The translations under genes and the position numbers were made by a program. Shown here one piece after another: positions 1-9,513 of a stretch of 64,000 nt of DNA. This DNA is from Geojedonia sp051814705 (GTDB lineage: Bacteria > Bacteroidota > Bacteroidia > Flavobacteriales > Flavobacteriaceae): assembly GCA_051814705.1 (NCBI GenBank), contig JBPWQW010000001.1, positions 1,116,001 through 1,180,000 of the forward strand, read 5' to 3'. The first letter of the stretch is position 1. The number at the start of each line of letters is the position of its first letter. Below the pieces are notes generated by a model. The model did no database searches and had not been told where the DNA came from. It was given only the letters and a program-made list of their open reading frames with translations.

Positions 1-290
1 CGTTGTGTGATGTACAATCCAGGTTCAAACCGTAAATCAAAATAATCATTGATTCTTAAATTTGAAATAAGCCCGACACTAAACCCAGTTGTAGATTCAA
101 CCAAAATGTCTTTGAGGTCTTGCTCATAGGTGAATTGATAATCATAGGCATTCAACCCTAGATAAAATCCCCAAGACAAACGATCTTTATCAAAATTTTC
201 GTTATTCTTAATTTTCTCCTTTGAGAAAAGCTGAGCAGAGCTACTCTGGCTTAATAAAAGTATAGTAAGAATAAGAAGTATGTTCTTCAT
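1..290 (-). CDS. porT: PorT-like outer membrane protein, N-terminal part (cut by window edge)
   Basis: About 96 residues are visible, starting at ATG 290 and running off the left edge. A signal peptide of hydrophobic leucines ends near SSSAQ, followed by a stretch (DRLSWGFYLGLNAYDYQF) typical of the first strands of a PorT/outer-membrane-protein beta-barrel domain. PorT is a membrane component needed for type IX secretion and gliding in Bacteroidota. In flavobacteria porT commonly lies directly beside the menaquinone methyltransferase gene, as here with 1 nt between them, so they are probably cotranscribed. The family call rests on this position plus the N-terminus. The rest of the protein is not in the window. 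Confidence 0.72.
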   Translation of the reverse strand, partial: MKNILLILTILLLSQSSSAQLFSKEKIKNNENFDKDRLSWGFYLGLNAYDYQFTYEQDLKDILVESTTGFSVGLISNLRINDYFDLRFEPGLYITQ

Positions 291-291
291 A

Positions 292-1023
292 TTACTGTTT
301 AGACGCTGTATAAATTGAGGCCACACCAAAAGTTTGAGGTTTGCTATCGACATTTATAAACCCAATTTTACGTAAAATATTGTTCAACTCCTCACCATAA
401 GGAAAAACTGAGGCCGATTCGCATAAATAAGAATAGGCTGATCGATCTCTAGAAAACAGTCTGCCAATCGTGGGCAAAACATATTTAGTGTACAACTTAT
501 AACCTTGCTTATAAGGCGTTTTGACGGGGACTGAAGTTTCTAATATTACAAAGATTCCATTAGGCTTTAAAACTCTTAAAATTTCAGAAAGGCCTTTTTC
601 AAGATTTTCAAAATTACGAACACCAAAAGCCACAGTTATGGCGTCAAAAGTATCATTTTCAAAGGTTAAATATTCAGAATCGCCAACTATCAATGCAATG
701 GTTTGATCCAATTTTTTGTTGGCAATTTTTTTGCGGCCAACCTCCAACATGCCTTCACTGATATCCAAACCAATGATTTTTTTAGCCTTTGTTTTTACTA
801 AATTAATAGCTAAGTCTCCAGTACCTGTAGCAATATCCAAAATAGTTTCAGGGTGGGTTTCGCCCACAATAGCAACCACTTTATTGCGCCACTTTACATC
901 TATTCCAAAAGAAATGACACGATTCAAACCATCGTATTCTTTAGAGATGGTATCAAACATTTTAGTGACCTGTTCCTTTTTGTTTAAATCACTACCTTTA
1001 TATGGTGTTATTTTTAAAGACAT
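292..1023 (-). CDS. ubiE: Demethylmenaquinone methyltransferase (MenG/UbiE)
   Basis: SAM-dependent C-methyltransferase for the last step of menaquinone synthesis, 243 residues from ATG 1023. The class I SAM motif LDIATGTGDLAINL and the downstream VGVRNF-like signature (AFGVRNFENLEKGL) identify the UbiE/MenG family. An in-frame TTG at 1038 would add five residues. I prefer ATG 1023 because a TATATTTG -7 element at 1036-1043 places the transcript start almost on it, so the TTG would lie in the promoter. Bacteroidota use menaquinone, so the demethylmenaquinone substrate is inferred. Followed by porT after 1 nt. Confidence 0.93.
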   Translation of the reverse strand: MSLKITPYKGSDLNKKEQVTKMFDTISKEYDGLNRVISFGIDVKWRNKVVAIVGETHPETILDIATGTGDLAINLVKTKAKKIIGLDISEGMLEVGRKKIANKKLDQTIALIVGDSEYLTFENDTFDAITVAFGVRNFENLEKGLSEILRVLKPNGIFVILETSVPVKTPYKQGYKLYTKYVLPTIGRLFSRDRSAYSYLCESASVFPYGEELNNILRKIGFINVDSKPQTFGVASIYTASKQ

Positions 1024-1035
1024 TAATTTTTTTGG

Positions 1036-1043
1036 CAAATATA
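1036..1043 (-). promoter_or_regulatory. -7 element of the ubiE-porT promoter
   Basis: TATATTTG on the minus strand fits the Bacteroidota -7 consensus TAnnTTTG. It would start transcription a few bases before ATG 1023. No clear -33 TTG at the usual distance. Confidence 0.5.
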
Positions 1044-1207
1044 GGATAATACACTAGTTTAAGATAATTTGAAGCCTAATTATATCTAAATGTAAACTTT
1101 AGCACAAACCATTAATTATAGTATATTTACATATTTTTTTGATAAGAGACCATTCTTAATCAAGAGCAAAAAATGATTCGAATAAAAATAGTACTACAAT
1201 ATAAACA

Positions 1208-2557
1208 ATGAAAATTATAATTGCTGGAGCAGGTGAAGTTGGGTTTCATTTGGCGAAATTATTGTCTTATGAATCTCAAGAAATTACTCTTATCGATATT
1301 AATAAGGAACATTTATCTTATGCCAATGACCATTTGGATATTAGAGTCATTAAAGGTGATGTGACCTCTATTGCCATTTTAAAGGACGCCAGAATTAACA
1401 CTTCAGAATTATTTATTGCCGTAACCTCTTCAGAAACCACAAATATTACAGCTTGTGTATTGGCTAAGCAACTCGGGGCCAAACGTACCATTGCCAGAAT
1501 TTCTAACACGGAATTTATTGACCAAAAAGAAGAAGTAGGGTTTATAAAATTTGGTATTGATGAATTGATTTCTCCGGAATCGCTAGCGTCGGCCGAAATA
1601 GAATTGTTATTAAATCAGTATGGGTTTAATGAAAGCTACGAATTTGAAGACGGAGCGCTCACCATGCTAAGTTTAAAACTTTCAAGAATGTCTGCTTTTG
1701 TTGATAAAAGCGTAAAAGAAGCTGCCAAAGTATTTCCAGAATTACATTTTGTACCCATGGCGATTCAACGATTTGGGACTCAATATACTATTATTCCAAG
1801 AGGGGATACACTATTTAAAGAAGGAGACAAAGTTGTTTTTATTACGTCCAAAGGCGGTGATGAAGAATTGTTTGAGCTTTCTGGAAAAGTAAAAACCGAT
1901 GTTAAAAATGTCATGATTTTGGGGGGCAGCAAAATTGGGTATAAAACCGCAAAAGATTTATGTGCCAATAAATTTAATGTAAAACTTATTGAAAGTGACA
2001 AAGAAATTGCATTTGAAATGGCAGAATTACTTCCAGAGGCCTTAATTATTAATGGAGATGGAAGAAATGTTGAACTTTTAGAAGAAGAAAGCATTTCTGA
2101 TATGGATGCTTTTATATCTGTAACAGGAAATGCTGAAACCAATATTATGTCCTGCTTGGTAGCGAAATCCAAGGGGGTTAAAAAAACAATAGCGTTGGTT
2201 GAAAATATGGATTATTATAAATTGTCGCAGTCTATAGGTATCGATACCTTAATCAACAAAAAATTGTTGGCAGCCAACAATATTTTCAGATATATTAGGA
2301 GAGGTGAGGTCGTGGCCATGACCAAACTTAACACGATGAATGCCGAGCTTTTGGAATTTGTTGTGAACTCCAAGTCAAAAATAACACGAAAGCGTATAAA
2401 AGATCTAAATTTTCCACTTTCGGCTATTATTGGTGGTGTTATTAGAGAAGGTATAGGTATGATTCCTCTAGGAGATTTTAATGTACAAGTAGGAGATCGT
2501 GTAGTAGTTTGTTGTTTACCTAGATCGATAGCCGAAGTTGAAAAGTTTTTCTTTTAA
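1208..2557 (+). CDS. trkA: Trk potassium uptake regulatory subunit TrkA
   Basis: Cytoplasmic NAD(H)-binding regulatory subunit that gates the TrkH potassium channel, 449 residues. It has the usual duplicated layout: a first RCK-N Rossmann domain starting GAGEVG at residues 7-12, a TrkA-C domain, then a second Rossmann domain (ILGGSKIGY near 240) and a second TrkA-C domain ending the protein. The length is normal for the four-domain form. trkH starts 18 nt after the stop, so the two form an operon. The 169-nt upstream intergenic region, shared with divergent ubiE, must hold the promoter, but I see no perfect TAnnTTTG on this strand. Confidence 0.95.
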   Translation: MKIIIAGAGEVGFHLAKLLSYESQEITLIDINKEHLSYANDHLDIRVIKGDVTSIAILKDARINTSELFIAVTSSETTNITACVLAKQLGAKRTIARISNTEFIDQKEEVGFIKFGIDELISPESLASAEIELLLNQYGFNESYEFEDGALTMLSLKLSRMSAFVDKSVKEAAKVFPELHFVPMAIQRFGTQYTIIPRGDTLFKEGDKVVFITSKGGDEELFELSGKVKTDVKNVMILGGSKIGYKTAKDLCANKFNVKLIESDKEIAFEMAELLPEALIINGDGRNVELLEEESISDMDAFISVTGNAETNIMSCLVAKSKGVKKTIALVENMDYYKLSQSIGIDTLINKKLLAANNIFRYIRRGEVVAMTKLNTMNAELLEFVVNSKSKITRKRIKDLNFPLSAIIGGVIREGIGMIPLGDFNVQVGDRVVVCCLPRSIAEVEKFFF

Positions 2558-2575
2558 CCCATCCAATACCTATTG

Positions 2576-4069
2576 ATGAAACTCAATTTCAAAATCATCT
2601 TTCATTTTTTCGGTTTATTGCTTTTGTGTAATGGAGGCTTTATGCTTTTGTCTTCAGTCATTAGCGTAATCTATAAAGATGGGGTTACTTATGAATTGGT
2701 TTTGTCAGGAATTGCGGTTTTACTTTTAGGGATGTTTACCATGTTGGGCACCAGAAAGCACCGTAAGGAAATGAACAAACGTGAAGGTTATATCGTTGTA
2801 GCTTTCGGGTGGATTATTATGGCTTTATCAGGCGCTATCCCTTATTTGTTTACAGGTGTCATTCCAAGTTTTACTAGTGCTTTTTTTGAAACCATGTCGG
2901 GTTATACCACTACAGGAGCAACGATCCTAAATGATATTGAAGTAGTGCCAAAGGGTGTTTTGTTTTGGAGAAGTACAACCCATTGGATTGGCGGTATGGG
3001 AATTATTGTGTTAGCAATCGCAATTTTACCTTTATTGGGCATTGGTGGTATGCAGTTATTTGCTGCCGAAGCTCCAGGGCCAAGTGGCGATAAATTACAT
3101 CCTAGGATTACGGATACAGCAAAACGGTTGTGGCTTATTTATTTTGGCTACACAGTTGCAGAAACCGTATTGCTTAAAGTTGCGGGAATGTCTTTTTTTG
3201 ATGCCATCAATCATTCTATGTCTACATTGTCAACAGGAGGGTTTTCTACAAAAAATAACAGCGTCGCCTATTGGAATAGTCAGCCTATTATTCAATATAT
3301 CATCATCGTATTCATGTTTTTGGCGGGCACCAATTTTGTGCTAAGTTATTTCGCTTTTAAGGGTAGGGTGCAAAAAGTTATTAGAGATGAAGAGTTTAAA
3401 ATGTATTTTAAGTTTATTGTAATCTTTACAATTATATCAGCTTTGATCATTTATTTTCAAGCCGACTTATCTCTGTCAACTTTAGATCATCCAATGGTAT
3501 GGGGAAGGGCGGAAAGCTCTTTAAGGCATGCGCTATTTCAAGTATTGACCATTGTGACCACTACTGGATTTATTTCAGCCGATTACACTCTTTGGACGCC
3601 CTTTCTTTTAGTTATGTTTTTCGGATTGATGTTTTTGGGTGGTTCGGCAGGGAGTACCTCGGGAGGCATAAAAGTCATGAGGCACTTGATCTTAATAAAA
3701 AATGGTTTTTTGGAATTTAGACGGGCTTTACACCCTAATGCCGTGTTACCGGTGCGCTATAACACTAAATTAATTTCTGGGGATATTGTTTTTAATATAT
3801 TAGGATTTTTTATTTTGTACATGCTCTCTTTTATTATTGGCGCCGTAGTGTTTTCAATGTTCCAAATTGATTTTGAATCGGCAATAGGCTTGTCTGCATC
3901 CAGTTTGGGTAATATTGGTCCTGCTTTAGGTCACTTTGGCCCTGTAAATAACTATAGTGCTCTTCCGCCATTGGCTCAATGGTGGGCTTCGTTTTTAATG
4001 CTCATTGGGCGTTTGGAATTGTTTACGGTTTTAATTCTTTTAACTCCATTTTTCTGGCGAAATAGGTAA
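2576..4069 (+). CDS. trkH: Trk potassium uptake membrane subunit TrkH
   Basis: Integral membrane potassium-conducting subunit, 497 residues from ATG 2576. A TTG at 2573 is also in frame but is less likely. The four pore-loop repeats characteristic of the TrkH/KtrB superfamily are visible: SGYTTTGATI, MSTLSTGGFS, TTTGFISAD and SLGNIGPALG. Each carries the filter glycine. Many hydrophobic helices surround them. It is translated directly after trkA and forms the Trk complex with it at the inner membrane. Potassium uptake through Trk is a standard osmotic response in marine bacteria. Confidence 0.95.
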   Translation: MKLNFKIIFHFFGLLLLCNGGFMLLSSVISVIYKDGVTYELVLSGIAVLLLGMFTMLGTRKHRKEMNKREGYIVVAFGWIIMALSGAIPYLFTGVIPSFTSAFFETMSGYTTTGATILNDIEVVPKGVLFWRSTTHWIGGMGIIVLAIAILPLLGIGGMQLFAAEAPGPSGDKLHPRITDTAKRLWLIYFGYTVAETVLLKVAGMSFFDAINHSMSTLSTGGFSTKNNSVAYWNSQPIIQYIIIVFMFLAGTNFVLSYFAFKGRVQKVIRDEEFKMYFKFIVIFTIISALIIYFQADLSLSTLDHPMVWGRAESSLRHALFQVLTIVTTTGFISADYTLWTPFLLVMFFGLMFLGGSAGSTSGGIKVMRHLILIKNGFLEFRRALHPNAVLPVRYNTKLISGDIVFNILGFFILYMLSFIIGAVVFSMFQIDFESAIGLSASSLGNIGPALGHFGPVNNYSALPPLAQWWASFLMLIGRLELFTVLILLTPFFWRNR

Positions 4070-4246
4070 TACAATTCTTTATATAACTTATTACAAAACT
4101 CTTAAGGACGTCTCAACTACTTCGGGATCCTTCATTAAAATTTTATAATATACTCGAGGAATTATGTAATATTAATTGCCCTGTTCAACAATACCTTTGT
4201 GACTTAGAGTAAGGAGCTCTTAGTTAACCAATTAAATTCAGAAAAC

Positions 4247-4456
4247 ATGAACAAGACTATTAAATCAATTTTAATGATTGTAGGCGTGGTGCTAATAGGA
4301 TATGGCATTTACACTATAGTTGTTCCAGAGACCATATTAAGTATTGGTTCGCTAGATGTTAAAGCAAAGGATACCAACAACAACAACTCTTACATAATGA
4401 TAGGATTAGGGATTGCTGCTCTACTTTTCAGTTTTATGGGTGGTCGTAAATCTTAA
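4247..4456 (+). CDS. Small two-helix membrane protein (DUF3185-like)
   Basis: 69 residues with two hydrophobic segments (about 5-27 and 49-64) separated by a short polar loop containing LDVKAKDTNNNN. The N-terminal helix begins right after MNKTIKS and the tail ends GGRKS. The pattern resembles the DUF3185 family of short inner-membrane proteins of unknown function, but that assignment is by eye. The 177 nt upstream holds no gene I can see. It opens a run of plus-strand genes for envelope and stress functions. Confidence 0.6.
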   Translation: MNKTIKSILMIVGVVLIGYGIYTIVVPETILSIGSLDVKAKDTNNNNSYIMIGLGIAALLFSFMGGRKS

Positions 4457-4536
4457 AATGATTTATAGAGGGAATCTGTCATAGCTTTAACAAACAAAAC
4501 ACATTGTAAATAATTAAAATCTTACCATTAACTTAT

Positions 4537-4908
4537 ATGAATCTGAAAATTGAAAACAACAACAATGTTTATGAATTAAGGGGGGCACTTGTTAAATTAA
4601 ATGTCCATTTATTCCAAAATAAATTTCAAAATATTTTTGATACACAAAACGATTTGACAATAAACATTGTTGATTTAGAAAAAATAGACAATTTTGGTGT
4701 TCATGCTATTGGTAAATTGCATAATGAAGCCATATTAAAACAAAAACGACTTTCGATAATTGGCTCGGGGAATCAAAACTTATTTAATCATTTTAAAGCC
4801 GTTGAAACTTCAGAAATTAAAAATAAAACTTCAGAGCATATAACGAAAACTGGTTTTAAAGATTACCTAAATTATTTTAGGGCCGTAAAAAAATTATACT
4901 GTCAATAG
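4537..4908 (+). CDS. STAS-domain-like protein, possible anti-sigma antagonist
   Basis: 123 residues. The alternating hydrophobic pattern (LTINIVDLEKIDNFGVHAIG, then KRLSIIGSGNQNLFNHF) matches the core of the STAS fold used by anti-anti-sigma factors and by regulatory tails of transporters. The usual phosphorylatable serine in the D-S-x-G motif appears to be replaced: the visible loop reads DNFGVHAIG. This suggests either a non-phosphorylated STAS variant or a structural relative. It lies between two membrane protein genes; a link to stress signalling is inferred from the neighbourhood only. Confidence 0.5.
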   Translation: MNLKIENNNNVYELRGALVKLNVHLFQNKFQNIFDTQNDLTINIVDLEKIDNFGVHAIGKLHNEAILKQKRLSIIGSGNQNLFNHFKAVETSEIKNKTSEHITKTGFKDYLNYFRAVKKLYCQ

Positions 4909-4997
4909 TTAATGCCATTTATATATAATACAGTTGGTTGGTTAGTGACTTATATATAGCATTTAACTCTTGGCAGTTTTTAATGTAAAATGCAAAC

Positions 4998-6116
4998 ATG
5001 ATTTCAAAAAACCACATCACGTACAGTGCTTTTAGCTTGCTCTCTCTTATTGCTGTCGTTTTTATATTATATATTTTAAAACCAGTAATCATGCCTATAT
5101 TATTTGCGGCAATATTGGCAATCATGATATTTCCTATTCAAAATTTTCTAGAAAGAAAATGGAGATGTCATCGTTTTTTAGCGTCTTTGTGCTCAATAAC
5201 AATAATATTCTGTGTAACCGCTATATTAGTTATTATAATCTGTTTTCGACTTAATGTCTTAATTGAAAACAGTGATATCTATATTGCAAAATTAACAACG
5301 CTCTATTATAACTTTATAAATTTCACTTATGACACCTTTGGAATAAGTAGAAGAAGTGCGTTGTTCACAAAAGATTTGAGAGTTGAAAGTCTATTAAAAG
5401 GTCGCTTTGATAAAATCGGTGAATTTATCTACCAATCTGGATCTATATTCACCTACTTGGTTTTAATACCCATTTATTTGTTTTTCTTTTTGTACTACAG
5501 GCGATTTTTTAGAGCCTTTTACTATAAATTATTTAGATATAAGTCCAAAGCATTTTTAAACAGAATGATTTTGAAAGTATATAAAATCCAACAAAATTAT
5601 TTATTGGGATTGCTAAAAGTCATTATCATTGTTGGATGCTTAAATAGTTTGGGATTAATATTGTTAGGAATTGGCAACCCCTTCTTTTTTGGCTTTTTAG
5701 CCGCCTTTTTATTATTAATTCCCTACATAGGGATAATAATTGGCTCCCTAATTCCCGCCATAATTGCTTTAGCCACAAAAGACAGTGCTTGGTATGCTTT
5801 TGGTGTTATTGCCATATTTGGCTTTGTTCAATTTTTAGAAGGTTATTTTATTACGCCAAAAATAACGGGATCGAAGGTAAGCATTAATGCTTTTATAGCC
5901 ATTTTATCGTTTATCGTTTTTTCCATGCTTTGGGGTATAGCCGGTATGATTGTAGCATTGCCAATTACAGCTACATTAAAAATTATTTTTGACAATACTC
6001 CAAAATACCACGCTTATGGATTTTTAATTGGCCAACCTGTAGATAAGCACTTACACAGTTCTGTTAGAAATAGGCTAAAAGCTTGGAGAAAAATAAGAAA
6101 AGTGAAACAGTCATAA
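4998..6116 (+). CDS. AI-2E family (PerM/YdiK-type) membrane permease
   Basis: 372 residues with about eight predicted membrane segments. The C-terminal half carries the family hallmark: GFLAAFLLLIPYIG, then LEGYFITPKITGSKVSINA, then IVFSMLWGIAGMIVALPITA. The tail after it is basic and cytoplasmic. Members are proposed exporters of small molecules, sometimes linked to quorum signals or sodium/proton exchange, and the substrate here cannot be read from sequence. It starts 89 nt after the STAS-like gene, so cotranscription is possible. Confidence 0.85.
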   Translation: MISKNHITYSAFSLLSLIAVVFILYILKPVIMPILFAAILAIMIFPIQNFLERKWRCHRFLASLCSITIIFCVTAILVIIICFRLNVLIENSDIYIAKLTTLYYNFINFTYDTFGISRRSALFTKDLRVESLLKGRFDKIGEFIYQSGSIFTYLVLIPIYLFFFLYYRRFFRAFYYKLFRYKSKAFLNRMILKVYKIQQNYLLGLLKVIIIVGCLNSLGLILLGIGNPFFFGFLAAFLLLIPYIGIIIGSLIPAIIALATKDSAWYAFGVIAIFGFVQFLEGYFITPKITGSKVSINAFIAILSFIVFSMLWGIAGMIVALPITATLKIIFDNTPKYHAYGFLIGQPVDKHLHSSVRNRLKAWRKIRKVKQS

Positions 6117-6238
6117 TTTATATAAGTTTTGCTTTATGTGCTTAATATGAGCTCGCTAAATGACAAAATAGTTATTAATACAAAACCCTTCACTATCTTT
6201 AACTGTTAACCCATTAATGAAGGATAACAAATTATTTT

Positions 6239-6811
6239 ATGAAACTATTCCTGAAATTCGATTTTAATACCGTCAGTAAAAAAGTATTGGAGACTAAGTT
6301 TAATGAGCTAAACTTGGAATATAAAATTTTAGGTTTTGGCGAGCTTGAGCTCATAAAAAAATTAACTTCTGAGCAATACCTTGATTTAAATAGGTCTCTA
6401 AATGATTATGGTATTGAAATCATAGAAAGTCAGAAAGGGATTTTGGTTCAAAAAATTAAAGATGCCATTATCGATATGGTTTTTAATGAAAACACCGATC
6501 TAAAAGTGAAAAGCTCGGTATATTTATCTAAAAAACTGGGACACAGTTACGGTTACCTTTCCAATCTGTTTTCTGAAGTTACGTATTCATCTATAGAAAA
6601 CTTTATAATCATTCAAAAAATAGAATATTCAAAACAACTCATTTTAAATACAGAATTAAATTTAACTGAGATCGCTTTTAAATTGAATTATTCCAGTGTA
6701 GCTCATTTAAGCACACAGTTTAAAAACACAACGGGAATTACACCTTCAGCTTTTCAACGGATAATATCTAAAAGAAGGGAAATTGCCCAACAAAAAACCC
6801 ACAACATATAA
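6239..6811 (+). CDS. AraC-type DNA-binding transcriptional regulator
   Basis: 190 residues. The C-terminal half is a two-helix-turn-helix AraC domain: the first helix pair around LSKKLGHSYGYLSNLFSEVT and the second around LTEIAFKLNYSSVAHLSTQF, closed by the signature KNTTGITPSAFQ. The N-terminal ~80 residues resemble no ligand-binding cupin that I recognise and begin with a short beta-rich segment. The response regulator gene follows after 9 nt and the kinase overlaps that, so the three likely form one signalling operon. The targets are unknown; the small envelope-stress genes downstream are the obvious candidates. Confidence 0.85.
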   Translation: MKLFLKFDFNTVSKKVLETKFNELNLEYKILGFGELELIKKLTSEQYLDLNRSLNDYGIEIIESQKGILVQKIKDAIIDMVFNENTDLKVKSSVYLSKKLGHSYGYLSNLFSEVTYSSIENFIIIQKIEYSKQLILNTELNLTEIAFKLNYSSVAHLSTQFKNTTGITPSAFQRIISKRREIAQQKTHNI

Positions 6812-6820
6812 AAATAGTTT

Positions 6821-7267
6821 ATGCAAACTGATTATATACACATAATTTTAGCAGACGATGATGAAGATGACAGGCTTTTTTTTACGGATGCTTTTGATGA
6901 ATTAAAAATCAATACCAAGGTCAATACCTTTGAAGATGGCGTAGAGCTTATGGATTATTTAAACAAAGAGGACGCGCTTTTACCAAACGTCCTGTTCCTG
7001 GATTTAAACATGCCAAAAAAATCGGGAATTGACTGTCTGGTTGAAATAAAAGCCAGCCCTAAAATGTCTGAAATTGCCATTGCCATTTATTCTACCTCAG
7101 CTTCAGAAGAAGATATAGAAAAAACTTTTGTGTTAGGGGCGAATATTTATATTAAAAAACCAGACAGCTTTATGAAACTTAAAAAAGTGCTTTCAGAAGT
7201 CGTATCCATTAATTGGCAATATCATACCAACAGTTTAAATAAAGACAACTTTTTGTTGCGACTCTAA
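6821..7267 (+). CDS. Single-domain CheY-like response regulator
   Basis: 148 residues forming a lone receiver domain with no output domain. The acidic pocket is DDDEDD at residues 11-16, the phosphoacceptor aspartate lies in VLFLDLNMPKKSG near residue 60, and the conserved lysine is in the KKPDS motif near 115. The long spacing and the acidic DDDEDD pocket are typical of the Rcp1-type regulators that pair with PAS-containing kinases. The gene ends inside the start of the kinase (stop TAA shares its last base with the next ATG), indicating translational coupling. Confidence 0.88.
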   Translation: MQTDYIHIILADDDEDDRLFFTDAFDELKINTKVNTFEDGVELMDYLNKEDALLPNVLFLDLNMPKKSGIDCLVEIKASPKMSEIAIAIYSTSASEEDIEKTFVLGANIYIKKPDSFMKLKKVLSEVVSINWQYHTNSLNKDNFLLRL

Positions 7268-9054
7268 TGAAACGGAAAAACTTGTTTAAATCGGCGTTAT
7301 TTTTAAGGAGCGTTCTATTAGTGGGTTTGTTTGTCATTCTTTTAATAGGGGGTTTTACGTACAAACACATTTCTGATTTGACCAACTCCACCAATATAGT
7401 GGTTAGGACCTACGAAGTAAATGTTGAATTAGAGCGTATAAATTCCTATTTAAGCGATGTTGAAAGTGGGCATAGAAAGTATACACTAACAAAAGATAGA
7501 TTGTATTTAGAGCCTTATTTAAATGTCAGGGAAAAGATTGACAACTCATTTCTTCAACTTAAAGAATTAACTAAGACAAATACTAAACAACAAGAAAACT
7601 TAACAATCTTAAATAAATTAATAGGTAAACTTATCTCTAACTTTTCCAAAACAGATGCGCTTGTTAAAATAGATGAAATTAACACCGAAACATTTAACAC
7701 ACTACTTTTTGAAGAAAAAATAATACTAGATAGTATAAGGAAGCAGGTTACTGAAATCATTGATCTCGAAAATAAATTGCTTAAAGCGCGGCAAAAAGAC
7801 TATCAAAGTGATTTGCGGTTTACCCCATTATTTTTTTATATGGTCTTACTGCTAACGCTTGTTATAATAATTATAGCATTTACTAAAATCAATACGGATT
7901 TAATAAAAATAAAAGCAAAAAACGACCAGTTATTGATCTTTAAAGGATCCACAAATCAATCCGAAATTATTGGTAAACACGGGAATTGGGTTTGGCATGT
8001 TGGTTCTAATGTATTTAACTATTCAGATAATATGTATCGCCTCTTAGGTGAAGAACCGCAATCTTTTGAGGCTTCCCTTAATAATTTTTTAAAATTTGTT
8101 CACCCAGAAGATGTGGATAAATTAAAAGGTGAATTAGATAAAATGACGGATGAGGAAGAATTACCTTTTATAAATTATAGAATTATTCAAAAAGATGGTA
8201 GGATAAAATATTTAAAGGCTTATGGAAAAGCGTTTTATAGCTTAAGTGGACAAAAAAGATTACTTGGTATTACTAGTGATATCACAGATGAGATTGAACA
8301 TTTTGTGGAGCTAGAAGAACGCAATTTAGAGCTAGTACGAAATAACAAAGAGCTTTCAGCTTTTAACTATGCTGCCAGTCATGATCTTCAAGAACCGTTG
8401 CGGAAAATACAAACTTTTATTTCTAGACTAGAAGAAAAAGAAGCCGATAAATTTTCAGATTCTGGGCATCAATACTTAGAACGTATAAAATCAGCCTCTA
8501 CAAGAATGCGATTGTTAATAGATGATTTACTTCAGTTTTCAAGAACCAACAAACCCGATAAAGAGTTTACTATAGCAGATTTAAATGAACTTTTTGAAAA
8601 TGCAAAACAAGATGTTGCGATAACTATTCTAGAAAAAAAAGCACAAATTACATGTGATACTTTACCTAAAGAATCTGTAATAACCTTTCAAATCCAGCAA
8701 TTATTTTTGAATTTATTAAGTAACTCTTTAAAATACAGTAAAATAGGAAAAGCTCCAATTGTTAAAATAAACTATTCAAAAGTTAAAACAATTGATGAGC
8801 CCCAACTACTAAAAGCAGCTAAAAGCAATTACCATAAAATTACGTTTACGGATAACGGTATTGGTTTTGATCAAAGCTATGCCGAAAAAATATTCGACCT
8901 ATTTAATAGATTACACAACAAAGAAGATTATTCAGGAACAGGAATTGGGTTATCTATATGTAAAAAAATTGTCGAAAATCATAAAGGTTTTATTTTTGCC
9001 AAGGGAGAAATTAATGTGGGCTCGGTTTTTACGATATATCTTCCAGTTAGTTAA
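7267..9054 (+). CDS. CHASE3-PAS sensor histidine kinase
   Basis: 595 residues. An N-terminal membrane helix (about 12-30) is followed by a periplasmic helical CHASE3-like sensor, then a second membrane helix (about 188-208), a PAS/PAC domain (HGNWVWHVGSNVFNYSDN to LLGITSDITDE), a HisKA domain with the phosphoacceptor in ASHDLQEPLRKIQTF near residue 375, and a C-terminal HATPase_c domain with the N, G1 (DNGIGF) and G2 (GTGIGLSICKKI) boxes. It overlaps the response regulator gene by 1 nt. This architecture resembles phytochrome-type kinases but without a GAF/PHY chromophore domain. Confidence 0.9.
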   Translation: MKRKNLFKSALFLRSVLLVGLFVILLIGGFTYKHISDLTNSTNIVVRTYEVNVELERINSYLSDVESGHRKYTLTKDRLYLEPYLNVREKIDNSFLQLKELTKTNTKQQENLTILNKLIGKLISNFSKTDALVKIDEINTETFNTLLFEEKIILDSIRKQVTEIIDLENKLLKARQKDYQSDLRFTPLFFYMVLLLTLVIIIIAFTKINTDLIKIKAKNDQLLIFKGSTNQSEIIGKHGNWVWHVGSNVFNYSDNMYRLLGEEPQSFEASLNNFLKFVHPEDVDKLKGELDKMTDEEELPFINYRIIQKDGRIKYLKAYGKAFYSLSGQKRLLGITSDITDEIEHFVELEERNLELVRNNKELSAFNYAASHDLQEPLRKIQTFISRLEEKEADKFSDSGHQYLERIKSASTRMRLLIDDLLQFSRTNKPDKEFTIADLNELFENAKQDVAITILEKKAQITCDTLPKESVITFQIQQLFLNLLSNSLKYSKIGKAPIVKINYSKVKTIDEPQLLKAAKSNYHKITFTDNGIGFDQSYAEKIFDLFNRLHNKEDYSGTGIGLSICKKIVENHKGFIFAKGEINVGSVFTIYLPVS

Positions 9055-9280
9055 ATTAAATGTCCCATTTTTTAATATCATAATTTATTTATAAGAACCT
9101 GGAGTATAATCTTTCTAGGCTTTTTGGTTTCAAACATTTCGGTTATTCTTCAATTGCAATCATTTTTTAAAAACTTCAGATAGCAATTCTATAACAATCC
9201 ATCAAAATCCTATAACATAAAGGAGCCAATAGGGTTGCAACTTTGTATTAAGAAATTAATAACAATTTAAATCAAACATT
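9055..9280 (+). other. 226-nt intergenic region before the small envelope-stress genes
   Basis: AT-rich with no open frame or clear hairpin terminator. I find no perfect TAnnTTTG element, so the downstream cluster may use another sigma factor. That last point is inference only. Confidence 0.3.
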
Positions 9281-9433
9281 ATGAGAAGTTTATTATACCT
9301 AATTGCGGTAATTCTGGTTATAGGATGGGCTTTAGGGTTCTTTGTTTACAGTGCAGGAGGATTGATCCATATACTACTGGTTATTGCTGTAATTGCCATA
9401 TTATTAAGACTTATTGGCGGAAGAGGTGTATAA
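9281..9433 (+). CDS. Lmo0937-like small membrane protein
   Basis: 50-residue open frame, too short for usual thresholds. It reads MRSLLYLIAVILVIGWALGF, then an FVYSAGGLIHILLVIAVIAI helix, and ends LLRLIGGRGV. Two hydrophobic segments around a short YSAGG turn and the terminal glycine-arginine tail match the Lmo0937/DUF5670 family of tiny membrane proteins that often sit in stress-induced clusters. An ATG with AT-rich leader and the family match make it convincing. The YtxH-like gene follows after 80 nt. Confidence 0.85.
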   Translation: MRSLLYLIAVILVIGWALGFFVYSAGGLIHILLVIAVIAILLRLIGGRGV

Positions 9434-9513
9434 ACGCTATGCCATCTTAATTAAAAAGAATGTTACCATCAAGCTAATTTGATGGGACAATTAACAAAAT
9501 AAAAATAAAAATT

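Noticed and set aside
9466..9485. Possible hairpin CCATCAA ... TTGATGG between the Lmo0937-like and YtxH genes
   Set aside because: Short stem and no T-run, so no terminator or attenuator can be supported.
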